A stretch of 5,634 nucleotides of DNA from Balneolales bacterium (lineage in GTDB: Bacteria; Bacteroidota; Rhodothermia; Balneolales; Natronogracilivirgulaceae): assembly GCA_007133875.1 (NCBI GenBank), contig SLLW01000197.1, positions 1 through 5,634 of the forward strand, written 5' to 3'. Each line of letters starts with the position of its first letter. Positions within the stretch are counted from its first letter, which is position 1. The position numbers and the translations under genes were made by a program. Shown here piece after piece: positions 1 to 5,634 of this stretch. Below the pieces are notes generated by a model. The model saw nothing but the letters and a program-made list of their open reading frames with translations. It made no database searches and had not been told where the DNA came from.

Positions 1-13
1 AGACTTTTCACAC

Positions 14-496
14 GTGCGTCAACTTAAATTCAACTGGTCTGTCCTGGCGGGCAGTGTGTTCTACATCGGTTTTCTGCCAAAAATACCCGGCACATGGGGC
101 AGTCTGGCCGCCCTGCCGTTCATTTACCTGGCTTCACAATACATCCACCCCCTGTTCGGACCGTTGCTGATTGCTGTCTTTTTTTCTCTGCTGACCCTCC
201 TGGCATCATCCGGAATCGAAAAGGTACTTGGTCCGGACCCGGCGGAATGTGTCTCCGACGAATTCGCCGGCCAGGCGATCGTCTTCCTGTTTATTCCCAT
301 TTACACCAGCTGGGAGTACAATCTGCTGGTTTTCGTTGCCGGGTTCCTGCTCTTTCGGATATTTGATATTCTTAAGCCCCTGGGCATCGGAGCCATCCAG
401 AATACCGAAGGAGGATGGGGAATTCTGCTGGATGATATCGTTGCCGGGATGTATGCACAAATGTGCCTGTTATTTGTTATATTTATAATTCTATAA
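14..496 (+). CDS. pgpA: Phosphatidylglycerophosphatase A (PgpA family)
   Basis: A 160-residue integral membrane protein that should remove the phosphate from phosphatidylglycerophosphate to give phosphatidylglycerol at the inner membrane. Seen: the N-terminal family signature KIPGTWGSLAALPF (residues 23-36), an acidic motif SDEFAGQ (81-87), the RIFDILKP block (115-122) and the C-terminal GGWGILLDDIVAGMYA (133-148). The paired acidic residues D82/E83 and D140/D141 are the likely metal and catalytic positions, by analogy with the family. Hydrophobic stretches at about 29-42, 48-66, 86-97, 103-116 and 143-160 fit a multi-pass protein. The length matches the family (about 150-170). The start is GTG at 14. 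The frame stays open to the window edge, so an upstream start cannot be excluded, although about 24 residues before PGT is normal. No Shine-Dalgarno is visible. The next gene, pyrE, follows after 85 bases. Confidence 0.88.
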   Translation: MRQLKFNWSVLAGSVFYIGFLPKIPGTWGSLAALPFIYLASQYIHPLFGPLLIAVFFSLLTLLASSGIEKVLGPDPAECVSDEFAGQAIVFLFIPIYTSWEYNLLVFVAGFLLFRIFDILKPLGIGAIQNTEGGWGILLDDIVAGMYAQMCLLFVIFIIL

Positions 497-500
497 ACTT

Positions 501-529
501 TTCCGGCCTGATACCGGCATGGCCCGGGA
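501..529 (+). other. GC-rich hairpin after pgpA, possible transcript end
   Basis: TTCCGGCC (501-508) can pair with GGCCCGGGA (521-529), giving eight base pairs (one G-U wobble, one bulged C at 525) around a 12-base loop. It starts four bases after the pgpA stop, where a terminator or 3'-end-stabilising stem would sit. No T tract follows, so it is not a classical intrinsic terminator, and read-through into pyrE is likely. The function is inferred from position only. Confidence 0.3.
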
Positions 530-548
530 GCATACGAGAAGAATGAGA

Positions 549-563
549 TGCAGCCGGACTGCA
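549..563 (+). other. Small hairpin in the pyrE leader
   Basis: TGCAG (549-553) and CTGCA (559-563) form a perfect five-pair stem with the loop CCGGA, ending 18 bases before the pyrE ATG. It could influence pyrE translation or transcript processing. It is short, no T tract follows, and no alternative antiterminator pairing is obvious, so a pyrimidine attenuator is not supported. It may be chance. Confidence 0.22.
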
Positions 564-581
564 GAATCGATTTATTGAATT

Positions 582-1229
582 ATGATTTATGACAAACCAT
601 TTGCCCGTGAGTTGGCAGGGGAACTACTTGATATCAATGCCGTATTGTTACGGCCGGAGAATCCCTTTGTTTGGTCATCCGGGTGGAATTCCCCCATTTA
701 TTGCGACAATCGCCTGACCATCCTCTACCCGAAACTTCGCAACCGGATTGCCGACAAACTATCCGATCTGATCACCGAAAAGTTTCCTGATGTCGATGTC
801 ATTACAGGTACTGCTACCGCCGGTATACCACATGCCGCCTGGGTGGCCGACCGTCAGAACAAACCGATGGCATATGTCCGGGCAAAAGCCAAAGCTTATG
901 GAATGGGGAACCAGATTGAAGGCGGTGTCCGAAAAGGAGAATCAACGATTGTCATAGAGGATCTGATCTCAACCGGGGCATCCGCTCTGTCCGTACTTGA
1001 AGCCCTGCAATTTATCGGTGCCAATGTGCTTGGCCTGCTGACAATTTTCACCTATGGATTTGATATCTCCAATCAAAAAATTGCAGATCACAATATCCCG
1101 TTCTATTCGTTGACCGACTATGAAACCCTGGTGGATGTTGCCCTGGATAAGGATAAAATCCGCCACAGTGATGTCGATTTTCTGAACGAGTGGCGTCAGT
1201 ATCCGAATTCCTGGCCGGAAACACCTTAG
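582..1229 (+). CDS. pyrE: Orotate phosphoribosyltransferase
   Basis: A 215-residue soluble enzyme that joins orotate to PRPP to make orotidine monophosphate, the fifth step of de novo UMP synthesis; the family acts as a dimer. Seen: the N-terminal substrate region WSSGWNSPIYCDNR (31-44), TGTATAGIPHAA (75-86), the mobile catalytic loop YVRAKAKAYGMGNQIEG (98-114) and the PRPP-binding signature TIVIEDLISTGASA (122-135) with adjacent E126/D127. The loop lysines and R100 are kept, but the position that is normally His (H105 in the Salmonella enzyme) is Tyr106 here, codon TAT at 897-899. The length is normal and the C-terminus is complete. The ATG at 582 fits the family N-terminus; there is no Shine-Dalgarno. 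The gene lies 85 bases after pgpA and 166 bases before miaB, so it may share a transcript with pgpA, but no common pathway links them. Confidence 0.95.
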   Translation: MIYDKPFARELAGELLDINAVLLRPENPFVWSSGWNSPIYCDNRLTILYPKLRNRIADKLSDLITEKFPDVDVITGTATAGIPHAAWVADRQNKPMAYVRAKAKAYGMGNQIEGGVRKGESTIVIEDLISTGASALSVLEALQFIGANVLGLLTIFTYGFDISNQKIADHNIPFYSLTDYETLVDVALDKDKIRHSDVDFLNEWRQYPNSWPETP

Positions 1230-1257
1230 GACGACGGTTATCACAAACGGGCGAAAA

Positions 1258-1306
1258 GCGGATACCTGCAATCCGTCCGGCAGAATCGGCATCATTCCAT
1301 AATGAT
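1258..1306. repeat. Tandem inverted repeats in the pyrE-miaB gap
   Basis: Two adjacent dyads lie in the 166-base gap. The first pairs CGGAT (1259-1263) with ATCCG (1271-1275), plus a G-U closing pair, around a seven-base loop. The second is a perfect ATCATT-CCAT-AATGAT palindrome (1291-1306). Neither is followed by a T run. They could end or protect the pyrE transcript, or the second could be an operator half-site pair in front of miaB. The dyads are directly visible; any role is inference. Confidence 0.35.
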
Positions 1307-1348
1307 CACATGGAAGTCGGGTTATAAACTCTGTAATTTATGGAGTTA

Positions 1349-1379
1349 TTTGCATTCGCCACCCATTTACATCACTTTC
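1349..1379 (+). promoter_or_regulatory. Weak Bacteroidota-type promoter candidate before miaB
   Basis: TTTG at 1349-1352 is followed after exactly 19 bases by TCACTTTC at 1372-1379, a partial match to the Bacteroidota pattern TTTG-N19-TAnnTTTG (the downstream element lacks the A and the final G). It would start transcription only a few bases before the TTG at 1396, giving a very short leader. The preceding 1321-1348 is AT-rich, with imperfect sigma-70-like hexamers but no matching -35 element. This is the best candidate I see for the miaB-activator-lptE transcript, and it is weak. Confidence 0.2.
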
Positions 1380-1395
1380 AAAATAACGACGGATT

Positions 1396-2757
1396 TTGGC
1401 TGATCGAAAATTTTATATAGAAACCTACGGATGCCAGATGAATTTTGCCGACTCGGAGATCGTCAATTCGATCATGGTCGAGCGTGGCATGACACCCAGC
1501 GAAACACCGGAAGACGCCTCCGTGGTTTTCATCAACACCTGTTCCATCCGGGATAACGCAGAAAGAAAAGTCTGGAACCGGCTGCACGACTTCCGGAAAA
1601 TGAAACGCCAGCGTAACGGAGACATGGTGGTCGGGATTCTGGGATGCATGGCCGAGCGGCTTCGTGAAAAATTCCTGGAGAAAGAGAAGCTGGTGGATCT
1701 GGTCGTCGGGCCGGACGCCTACCGCGAACTACCCTCCCTGCTTGCCGAAGTCGAAGATGGCCGAAAAGCGGTAAACGTGATTCTCTCACAAGAGGAGACC
1801 TACGCCGACATCACACCCGTACGGACTACCGGAAACGGGGTCTCCGCTTTTGTATCGGTGATGCGCGGATGTGACAATATGTGCTCTTTCTGCGTGGTTC
1901 CGTTCACCCGCGGACGTGAACGCAGCCGTGCCGTAGAAAGTGTCCTGGATGAATTCAAAATACTCAGCGATCAGGGATACCGGGAAGTGACACTGCTCGG
2001 ACAGAATGTCAACTCCTACAACCACGAGGGCCGAAATTTTGCCGAATTGATGTATCGCTGCAGTTTGATCGACCCGGAAATGCGAATCCGTTTCTCCACC
2101 TCCCACCCGAAAGATTTTCCCGATGAATTTCTGCAGGTGATGCAGGAGCGCCACAATATCTGCAACTATATCCACATCCCCATTCAGTCCGGAAACAATG
2201 AAGTCCTGGAACGGATGCGCCGTACCTACACGCGTGAAGAATATCTGGATCTGATCGACAAGATGAAGGAGATGATCCCCGGTGTTTCGCTGTCAACCGA
2301 TATTATTGCAGGCTTTTGCGGGGAGACCGAAGCGCAGCACCGCGACACCCTGGACGTCATGAAGCGGGTGCGGTATGATCTGGCCTACATGTTCGCCTAC
2401 TCCGAAAGGGAACGGACACTCGCCCACCGCAAGTTTGAGGATGATGTCCCCGGGGAGGTAAAAAAACGGCGCCTCTCGGAAATCATTCAGCTTCAGCAGG
2501 AGATAGCCGCAGAACAAAACCGCCTGGAAATCGGCAAACGGCACGTGGTTTTGGCCGAAGGCCGAAGTAAACGATCGGCAGAGCAATTATCGGGTCGCAC
2601 CGATACCAATAAAATGACTATTTTTGACAAAGGATCGTACCAAAGCGGCGATTATGTCGAGGTGGAAATTATTGATGCCAACTCGGCGACGCTTAAAGCG
2701 ACCGCACTCCGGAAAGTGACTCTTTCGGAAACCGTAGCAGAACCCATTACCGTATGA
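1396..2757 (+). CDS. miaB: tRNA-2-methylthio-N6-dimethylallyladenosine synthase (MiaB)
   Basis: A 453-residue radical-SAM methylthiotransferase that adds a methylthio group to i6A37 in tRNAs reading UNN codons; cytoplasmic. Seen: an N-terminal UPF0004 domain (about 4-105) with its three cluster ligands C13 (TYGCQMN), C49 (NTCSIRD) and C84 (LGCMAER); a radical-SAM domain (about 148-380) with the CxxxCxxC motif at C159, C163 and C166, then [12 protein letters not shown], the LLGQNVNSY motif (200-208), [12 protein letters not shown] (260-271) and [11 protein letters not shown] (301-311); and a C-terminal TRAM domain (about 375-440). The family length is full. The start must be TTG at 1396, or less likely ATT at 1393, because an in-frame TAA sits at 1384-1386 and the first in-frame ATG (Met15, 1438) would remove C13. 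The gene ends in an ATGA overlap with the sigma-54 activator, implying translational coupling. MtaB and RimO are less likely given the TYGCQMN and HIPIQSG signatures. Confidence 0.95.
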   Translation: MADRKFYIETYGCQMNFADSEIVNSIMVERGMTPSETPEDASVVFINTCSIRDNAERKVWNRLHDFRKMKRQRNGDMVVGILGCMAERLREKFLEKEKLVDLVVGPDAYRELPSLLAEVEDGRKAVNVILSQEETYADITPVRTTGNGVSAFVSVMRGCDNMCSFCVVPFTRGRERSRAVESVLDEFKILSDQGYREVTLLGQNVNSYNHEGRNFAELMYRCSLIDPEMRIRFSTSHPKDFPDEFLQVMQERHNICNYIHIPIQSGNNEVLERMRRTYTREEYLDLIDKMKEMIPGVSLSTDIIAGFCGETEAQHRDTLDVMKRVRYDLAYMFAYSERERTLAHRKFEDDVPGEVKKRRLSEIIQLQQEIAAEQNRLEIGKRHVVLAEGRSKRSAEQLSGRTDTNKMTIFDKGSYQSGDYVEVEIIDANSATLKATALRKVTLSETVAEPITV

Positions 2758-4169
2758 CAATTGACCAGCCGGTGGACAGAAACCAGCTTCAGAAAAAATA
2801 TGGAATCATTGGAGAGTCGCCGGTACTGAAACAGGCACTCGACAAGGTTGTTCAGGTGGCTCCTACCGAAATCACGGTCCTCCTGAATGGGGAGACCGGT
2901 GTCGGGAAAGATGTGACCGCCCGTGTGATTCATGACCTGAGCAAGAGAAGTGTAAATAACCTGGTGATTGTCAACTGTGGTGCCATCCCGGAAGGAATTA
3001 TCGAAAGCGAACTGTTCGGCCACGAGAAAGGATCTTTTACAGGGGCACACGAAGCCCGAATGGGTTACTTTGAACAGGCCGACGGCGGAACCATCTTCCT
3101 GGATGAAGTGGTGGATACCCCGAAAAATGTCCAGGTCAAGTTGTTGCGGATCCTCGAATCGGGTGAATTCTTCCGGGTCGGCTCAAGCAAGTTGCGTAAA
3201 GTGGATGTCCGCGTGATCGCCGCATCCAACAAGGATATGTGGAAGAGTGTCGAGAAGGGGGATTTCCGGGAGGACCTCTTCTACCGCTTGAACACGGTTA
3301 ACATCGCCATTCCGCCGCTGCGGGAACGTAACGAAGATATTTTGCTGATTTTCCGGAAATTCGTCTCGGATTTTGCCAAAAAATACGATTCTGTATTCCG
3401 GGGGATGTCGGACGAAGCCCGCCGGTTGCTGCTCTCCTACCGGTGGCCGGGAAATATCCGTGAACTGCGCAACGTTGCCGAGCAGCTTGTGGTTCTCGAA
3501 AAGTCCCGTTTTGTTGACGAGGAAGTGTTGCGAAAGTACCTGAAAGGGCGGCAGAAACTGGGGTCACCGGATAATCTGCCCATGTTATTCGGACAGGATG
3601 ACGACCAGCGCGAATCGTTCCAGGCTTCCCATAACAACGATATGCGGCTGATCTATCAGGCACTCCTGGATATGAAGAGCGACATGAGCGATATGAAGCG
3701 CATGATGGGCACCCTCTTCTATAATTCATTCCGAGGGGGGAATGTCCCAAAACCGCTCCCCTCTCCTGCGCAGTATGGATACAAAGAGGATTCACGGGGC
3801 AAACCGGATGATCCGTCAGAAATGATGGTGGGTATGGCTCCGTATTCCGATATTGATTATGATGATGAATCGGGTGACCCGGAGGAATCAACAGAATCCG
3901 GCGATATGGCAGAAACCGAAAACACGTCACAGCCCGGTGTGCAGTCGCATGGCGATGCCCCCGCCGGAGCGGATTCCCTGAATGATGATCAGCGCGAAGT
4001 CATGGAGCTGTTTGATGCTGAAGATCTGCCGTCGCTGGAAGATGTCGAGAAATTTTTGATTGAACGCGCACTGAAAAAATATCACGGAAACCGTCGTAAA
4101 GCGGCACGCATACTGGGGATGAGCGAACGGACGTTATACCGAAAAATAGATCAGTATGAACTGGTATAA
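2754..4169 (+). CDS. Sigma-54-dependent activator, AAA+ plus Fis-type HTH, no sensor domain
   Basis: A 471-residue bacterial enhancer-binding protein that would use ATP to remodel RNA polymerase-sigma-54 at -24/-12 promoters. Seen: an AAA+ domain beginning almost at the N-terminus (about 18-260), with Walker A GETGVGKD (46-53), the sigma-54-contacting loop GSFTGA (93-98, a variant of GAFTGA), Walker B TIFLDEV (113-119), sensor I around N159, [10 protein letters not shown] (171-180) with the likely arginine fingers, and sensor [12 protein letters not shown] (231-240). A Fis-type helix-turn-helix closes the protein (about 430-470, [20 protein letters not shown]). There is no receiver, GAF or PAS domain, as in PspF. 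The roughly 165-residue linker (265-429) is unusually long: it holds a predicted coiled coil (about 294-322) and an acidic disordered-looking stretch (341-430). The gene overlaps miaB by four bases and lptE by 14. No sigma-54 promoter was found in the window, so its targets are unknown. Confidence 0.92.
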   Translation: MTIDQPVDRNQLQKKYGIIGESPVLKQALDKVVQVAPTEITVLLNGETGVGKDVTARVIHDLSKRSVNNLVIVNCGAIPEGIIESELFGHEKGSFTGAHEARMGYFEQADGGTIFLDEVVDTPKNVQVKLLRILESGEFFRVGSSKLRKVDVRVIAASNKDMWKSVEKGDFREDLFYRLNTVNIAIPPLRERNEDILLIFRKFVSDFAKKYDSVFRGMSDEARRLLLSYRWPGNIRELRNVAEQLVVLEKSRFVDEEVLRKYLKGRQKLGSPDNLPMLFGQDDDQRESFQASHNNDMRLIYQALLDMKSDMSDMKRMMGTLFYNSFRGGNVPKPLPSPAQYGYKEDSRGKPDDPSEMMVGMAPYSDIDYDDESGDPEESTESGDMAETENTSQPGVQSHGDAPAGADSLNDDQREVMELFDAEDLPSLEDVEKFLIERALKKYHGNRRKAARILGMSERTLYRKIDQYELV

Positions 4170-4698
4170 TCCTGTTTCAGGACCTTCTTTTATCAGGAGC
4201 GGTATCGTTATGCTGCTGCTTGTGGCCGTTGGCCTGGGCGGATGCTTTCGGTACAGTTTCACAGGGGTAACCATTCCTTCGGGAGTACGGACCATATATA
4301 TTCCATTCTTTCCGGATCAGTCAGGTAGCGGCCTGGGCGACATGAGTGACTTGCTGAATGATGCGCTGATTGATCGGTTTGTTAATCAGACCCGCCTGAA
4401 TCTAACCAGTTCCGTAGAGGATGCCGATGTCGTTATTGACGGAGAGATAACCTCATACTCCAACCGCCCGTTCAGTGTCGCAGGGGATGAGCGTGCCAGC
4501 CTGAACCGGGTTCAGATTGGAGTGCGCGCATCCTACTCCTATACGGACGCTGAACAGCCCAAATTCGATAAAAATTTTTCGGGCAATTTCGAATATGATC
4601 CAAGCGAAGACCCGATTGAGGGTGAACAAGAGGCTGTACTCGAGGCGTTGTCCCGTATCGCCGATAATATGTTTAATGATGCCATGGGCGACTGGTAG
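4156..4698 (+). CDS. lptE: LptE-family outer-membrane lipoprotein
   Basis: A 180-residue lipoprotein of the LptE type (Pfam LptE family, as found in Bacteroidota). LptE plugs the LptD barrel and helps insert LPS into the outer membrane. Seen: an N-terminal signal with R14, a hydrophobic core (about 17-28) and lipobox LGGC, the lipidated residue being C30. Right after it comes the family hallmark FRYSFTGVTIPSGVRTIYI (31-49), then FFPDQSG (51-57), the QTRLNL segment (78-83), VVIDGEITSY (92-101) and a C-terminal helix ending in W180. The ATG at 4156 is preferred over the in-frame ATG at 4210, which would leave an 11-residue signal without positive charge. This start lies inside the activator gene, giving a 14-base overlap and likely coupled translation. 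No LptD gene is in view. The family assignment rests on recognised pattern and gene order, and the biochemical role is inferred from the family. Confidence 0.85.
   Translation: MNWYNPVSGPSFIRSGIVMLLLVAVGLGGCFRYSFTGVTIPSGVRTIYIPFFPDQSGSGLGDMSDLLNDALIDRFVNQTRLNLTSSVEDADVVIDGEITSYSNRPFSVAGDERASLNRVQIGVRASYSYTDAEQPKFDKNFSGNFEYDPSEDPIEGEQEAVLEALSRIADNMFNDAMGDW
4160..4184 (+). repeat. Direct repeat with hairpin, copy 1 (activator end / lptE start)
   Basis: ACTGGTA (4160-4166), four intervening bases, then CCTGTTTCAGG (4171-4181) and CC (4183-4184). The hairpin is TCCTG-TTT-CAGGA (4170-4182) and begins immediately after the activator stop TAA (4167-4169), inside the first codons of lptE. A near-identical copy follows the lptE stop (4691-4712). 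The repeat is directly visible; its role is unknown. Confidence 0.6.
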
Positions 4699-4712
4699 CC
4701 TGTTTCAGGCCC
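4691..4712 (+). repeat. Direct repeat with hairpin, copy 2 (lptE end)
   Basis: ACTGGTA (4691-4697), one intervening base, then CCTGTTTCAGG (4699-4709) and CC (4711-4712). Twenty positions match copy 1 at 4160-4184, allowing a three-base gap. The hairpin is GCCTG-TTT-CAGGC (4698-4710), so the closing pair changed from T-A to G-C with pairing preserved. It sits at the lptE stop TAG (4696-4698). A seven-T run (4730-4736) comes 19 bases later, too far for a standard intrinsic terminator. Confidence 0.6.
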
Positions 4713-4714
4713 GA

Positions 4715-4741
4715 TTGTTTTATACTTAATTTTTTTATAAT
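4715..4741 (+). promoter_or_regulatory. Candidate promoter for the TPR gene
   Basis: A perfect TATAAT lies at 4736-4741 with TTGTTT at 4715-4720 upstream (15-base spacer, shorter than ideal), within the AT-rich 90-base gap after lptE. An overlapping Bacteroidota-style reading is TTTT (4731-4734), 19 bases, then TATATTTT (4754-4761), which lacks the final G of both consensus elements. Either would give a leader of roughly 20-45 bases before the ATG at 4789. AT-rich gaps easily produce such matches. Confidence 0.35.
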
Positions 4742-4788
4742 CCCTGCTGTTTCTATATTTTACGTTCATCACAGAAACCCCTCCGGCC

Positions 4789-5412
4789 ATGCAAGGATTA
4801 CCTTTCGAAATACCCAGGAGTCTCAGCTCCTATATTACTCAGTTTGAAAACGATCCCGATAAGGGAATTGCCAATCTGGAGTCCCATCTTAAAAAGCGGG
4901 GAATGGATGCGGTAGGCTATTTCTTATTGTCCTGGCTTTATCACAACAATAATCAACAAAGCCAGGCCATCTATTTTGCACTCAAAGCAAAATGTTTTGC
5001 ACCCGGGAGCCCCCTGTTTGAACACCTACACTACTTCCTGGTACACCCCGACCGGTTCGATGCCTGGAAACCATTTCCTGCTGATACACGCATCACCGGT
5101 AAGGATGGCACCATAGTATCTTCGGGGTATACACTGGACCTGGATCGGCTCATTGAACAGCTGTCAAAAGCGGAAAAGCAAAAAATCACCATTTCCACGG
5201 AAAAAAAGGATGACCGCGACCTCGGTGAATCTTCGGAGAAGATCGGTGACATCGCATCTGAGACCCTTGCCAATATTTATGAAAAACAGGAGCGATACGA
5301 AGAGGCCCTTCGCACCCTGGAAGTGCTTTGTCAGGTGAAACCACAAAAAGAGGCCCAATACAAAACGCAGATTGATCGGATCAGGAAGTTGATGGAAAAG
5401 ATCGATGCCTGA
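4789..5412 (+). CDS. Tetratricopeptide-repeat protein of unknown function
   Basis: A 207-residue soluble protein without signal peptide or membrane segment. Seen: an N-terminal TPR-like helix pair (about 41-74) with the consensus pattern L47, Y51, A60, A67 and P72, and a clearer C-terminal TPR (about 154-187) with L160, A161, Y164, A173, L177 and P185, followed by a charged helix (about 188-205). The two are joined by a variable polar linker (about 90-150). TPRs bind partner proteins, so an adaptor or scaffold role is plausible, but no partner can be named. A TPR protein after the LptE-family gene is something I recall from Bacteroidota genomes, often followed by secG, which is absent here. 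The ATG at 4789 is preceded by CCTCCGGCC, with no Shine-Dalgarno. The stop TGA (5410-5412) directly abuts the stop of the converging hydrolase gene. The function is unknown. Confidence 0.85.
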   Translation: MQGLPFEIPRSLSSYITQFENDPDKGIANLESHLKKRGMDAVGYFLLSWLYHNNNQQSQAIYFALKAKCFAPGSPLFEHLHYFLVHPDRFDAWKPFPADTRITGKDGTIVSSGYTLDLDRLIEQLSKAEKQKITISTEKKDDRDLGESSEKIGDIASETLANIYEKQERYEEALRTLEVLCQVKPQKEAQYKTQIDRIRKLMEKIDA

Positions 5413-5634
5413 TCACAATTGAGTCACAAAAGCGTTGTTCTGTTTTTCAAAGCCAATCGTGGTGTGCGTTCCGTGTCCGGGCCATACGGTTGTATCGTCC
5501 GGAAGGGTGTAAAGCTGTTTTAAAATGCTTTGCTCAAGCTGATCATAATCCCCGCCATAAAGATCGGTACGCCCGATACTTCCTGCAAAAAGGGCATCCC
5601 CGACAATAACCCATTTCTCTGTTTTGCGATAGAA
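5413..5634 (-). CDS. MBL-fold metallo-hydrolase, C-terminal fragment
   Basis: The last 73 residues of a minus-strand gene whose 5' part lies beyond the window; the stop is TCA on the plus strand at 5413-5415. Translating the reverse complement from base 5634 gives, in order, WVIVGDALFAGSIGRTDL, a YDQLEQSI helix, LPDDTTVWPGHG and TTIGFEKQNN. This is the C-terminal half of a glyoxalase II-like metallo-beta-lactamase fold. The Asp of GDALF should bridge the two metals and the His of PGHG should be a metal ligand. The HxHxDH motif would be in the missing N-terminal part. Substrates of this group include S-lactoylglutathione-like thioesters and persulfides, but the fragment cannot decide between them. 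The stop codon touches that of the TPR gene, leaving no space for a terminator between the two converging genes. Confidence 0.88.
   Translation of the reverse strand, partial: FYRKTEKWVIVGDALFAGSIGRTDLYGGDYDQLEQSILKQLYTLPDDTTVWPGHGTHTTIGFEKQNNAFVTQL

Noticed and set aside
484..489. Perfect TATAAT at the end of pgpA as a pyrE promoter
   Set aside because: There is no -35 element at suitable spacing. The hexamer falls in codons for a hydrophobic AT-rich C-terminus, where such matches are expected.
549..581. Pyrimidine-sensing attenuator in front of pyrE
   Set aside because: There is only one small stem, with no leader peptide, T tract or competing structure.
1341..1354. Possible sigma-54 promoter TGGAGTTATTTGC before miaB
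   Set aside because: The GG and GC elements are eight bases apart instead of the ten required, and the CAC after TGG is missing. Autoregulation of the cluster by its own activator is therefore not supported by sequence.
1786..2175. Minus-strand open frame of 129 codons opposite miaB
   Set aside because: It is antisense to the conserved radical-SAM domain with no family signature or start context; a shadow of miaB.
2652..3050. Minus-strand open frame of 132 codons across the miaB-activator junction
   Set aside because: Both plus-strand genes are well supported here, and the antisense product shows no domain or plausible start signal.
3298..3930. Long minus-strand open frame of 210 codons opposite the activator
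   Set aside because: It lies entirely within a strongly supported AAA+/Fis gene, has no recognisable motif, and its composition (many Arg, Pro, Cys) is typical of a shadow frame.
4698..4736. Intrinsic terminator after lptE (hairpin plus T run)
   Set aside because: The five-pair hairpin ends 19 bases before the T run, too far for the standard mechanism. The hairpin is better reported as one of a repeated pair.

Overview
The window reads as a compact piece of bacterial housekeeping chromosome, most likely from the Bacteroidota/Rhodothermota side of the FCB group; a Balneolia-type organism is my best guess. The grounds are the protein signatures, the gene order miaB - sigma-54 activator - LptE-family lipoprotein - TPR protein (which I recall as common in Bacteroidota), and the absence of any AGGAGG-like Shine-Dalgarno sequence before all six starts, which is typical of that group. 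Base composition is roughly balanced. No transposase, integrase, CRISPR array, tRNA or rRNA is visible.

Layout, left to right. (1) pgpA (14-496, +, GTG start close to the window edge), phosphatidylglycerophosphate phosphatase of phospholipid synthesis. (2) pyrE (582-1229, +), orotate phosphoribosyltransferase of UMP synthesis, preceded by two small hairpins. (3) A 166-base gap with tandem inverted repeats. (4) A tightly packed cluster: miaB (1396-2757, +, TTG start), a sigma-54-dependent activator (2754-4169, +, ATGA overlap with miaB) and lptE (4156-4698, +, 14-base overlap with the activator). (5) A 90-base AT-rich gap with a plausible promoter, then a TPR protein (4789-5412, +). (6) The C-terminal 73 residues of an MBL-fold hydrolase on the minus strand (5413-5634), whose stop codon abuts that of the TPR gene.

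How the genes may work together: pgpA and lptE both serve the envelope (inner-membrane phosphatidylglycerol and outer-membrane LPS assembly). miaB modifies A37 of tRNAs. The activator would open sigma-54 promoters at targets not identifiable here. Its overlaps with both neighbours imply that miaB, the activator and lptE are co-transcribed and translationally coupled.

I do not see a clear undescribed multi-gene system. The points most worth a second look are: the activator, which has no N-terminal sensor but carries a long coiled-coil plus acidic insert between its ATPase and DNA-binding domains; a pair of near-identical 'ACTGGTA + hairpin' elements that each sit at a stop codon and bracket lptE; the zero-gap convergent gene pair whose stops form the palindrome TGATCA; and a His-to-Tyr change in the PyrE catalytic loop.
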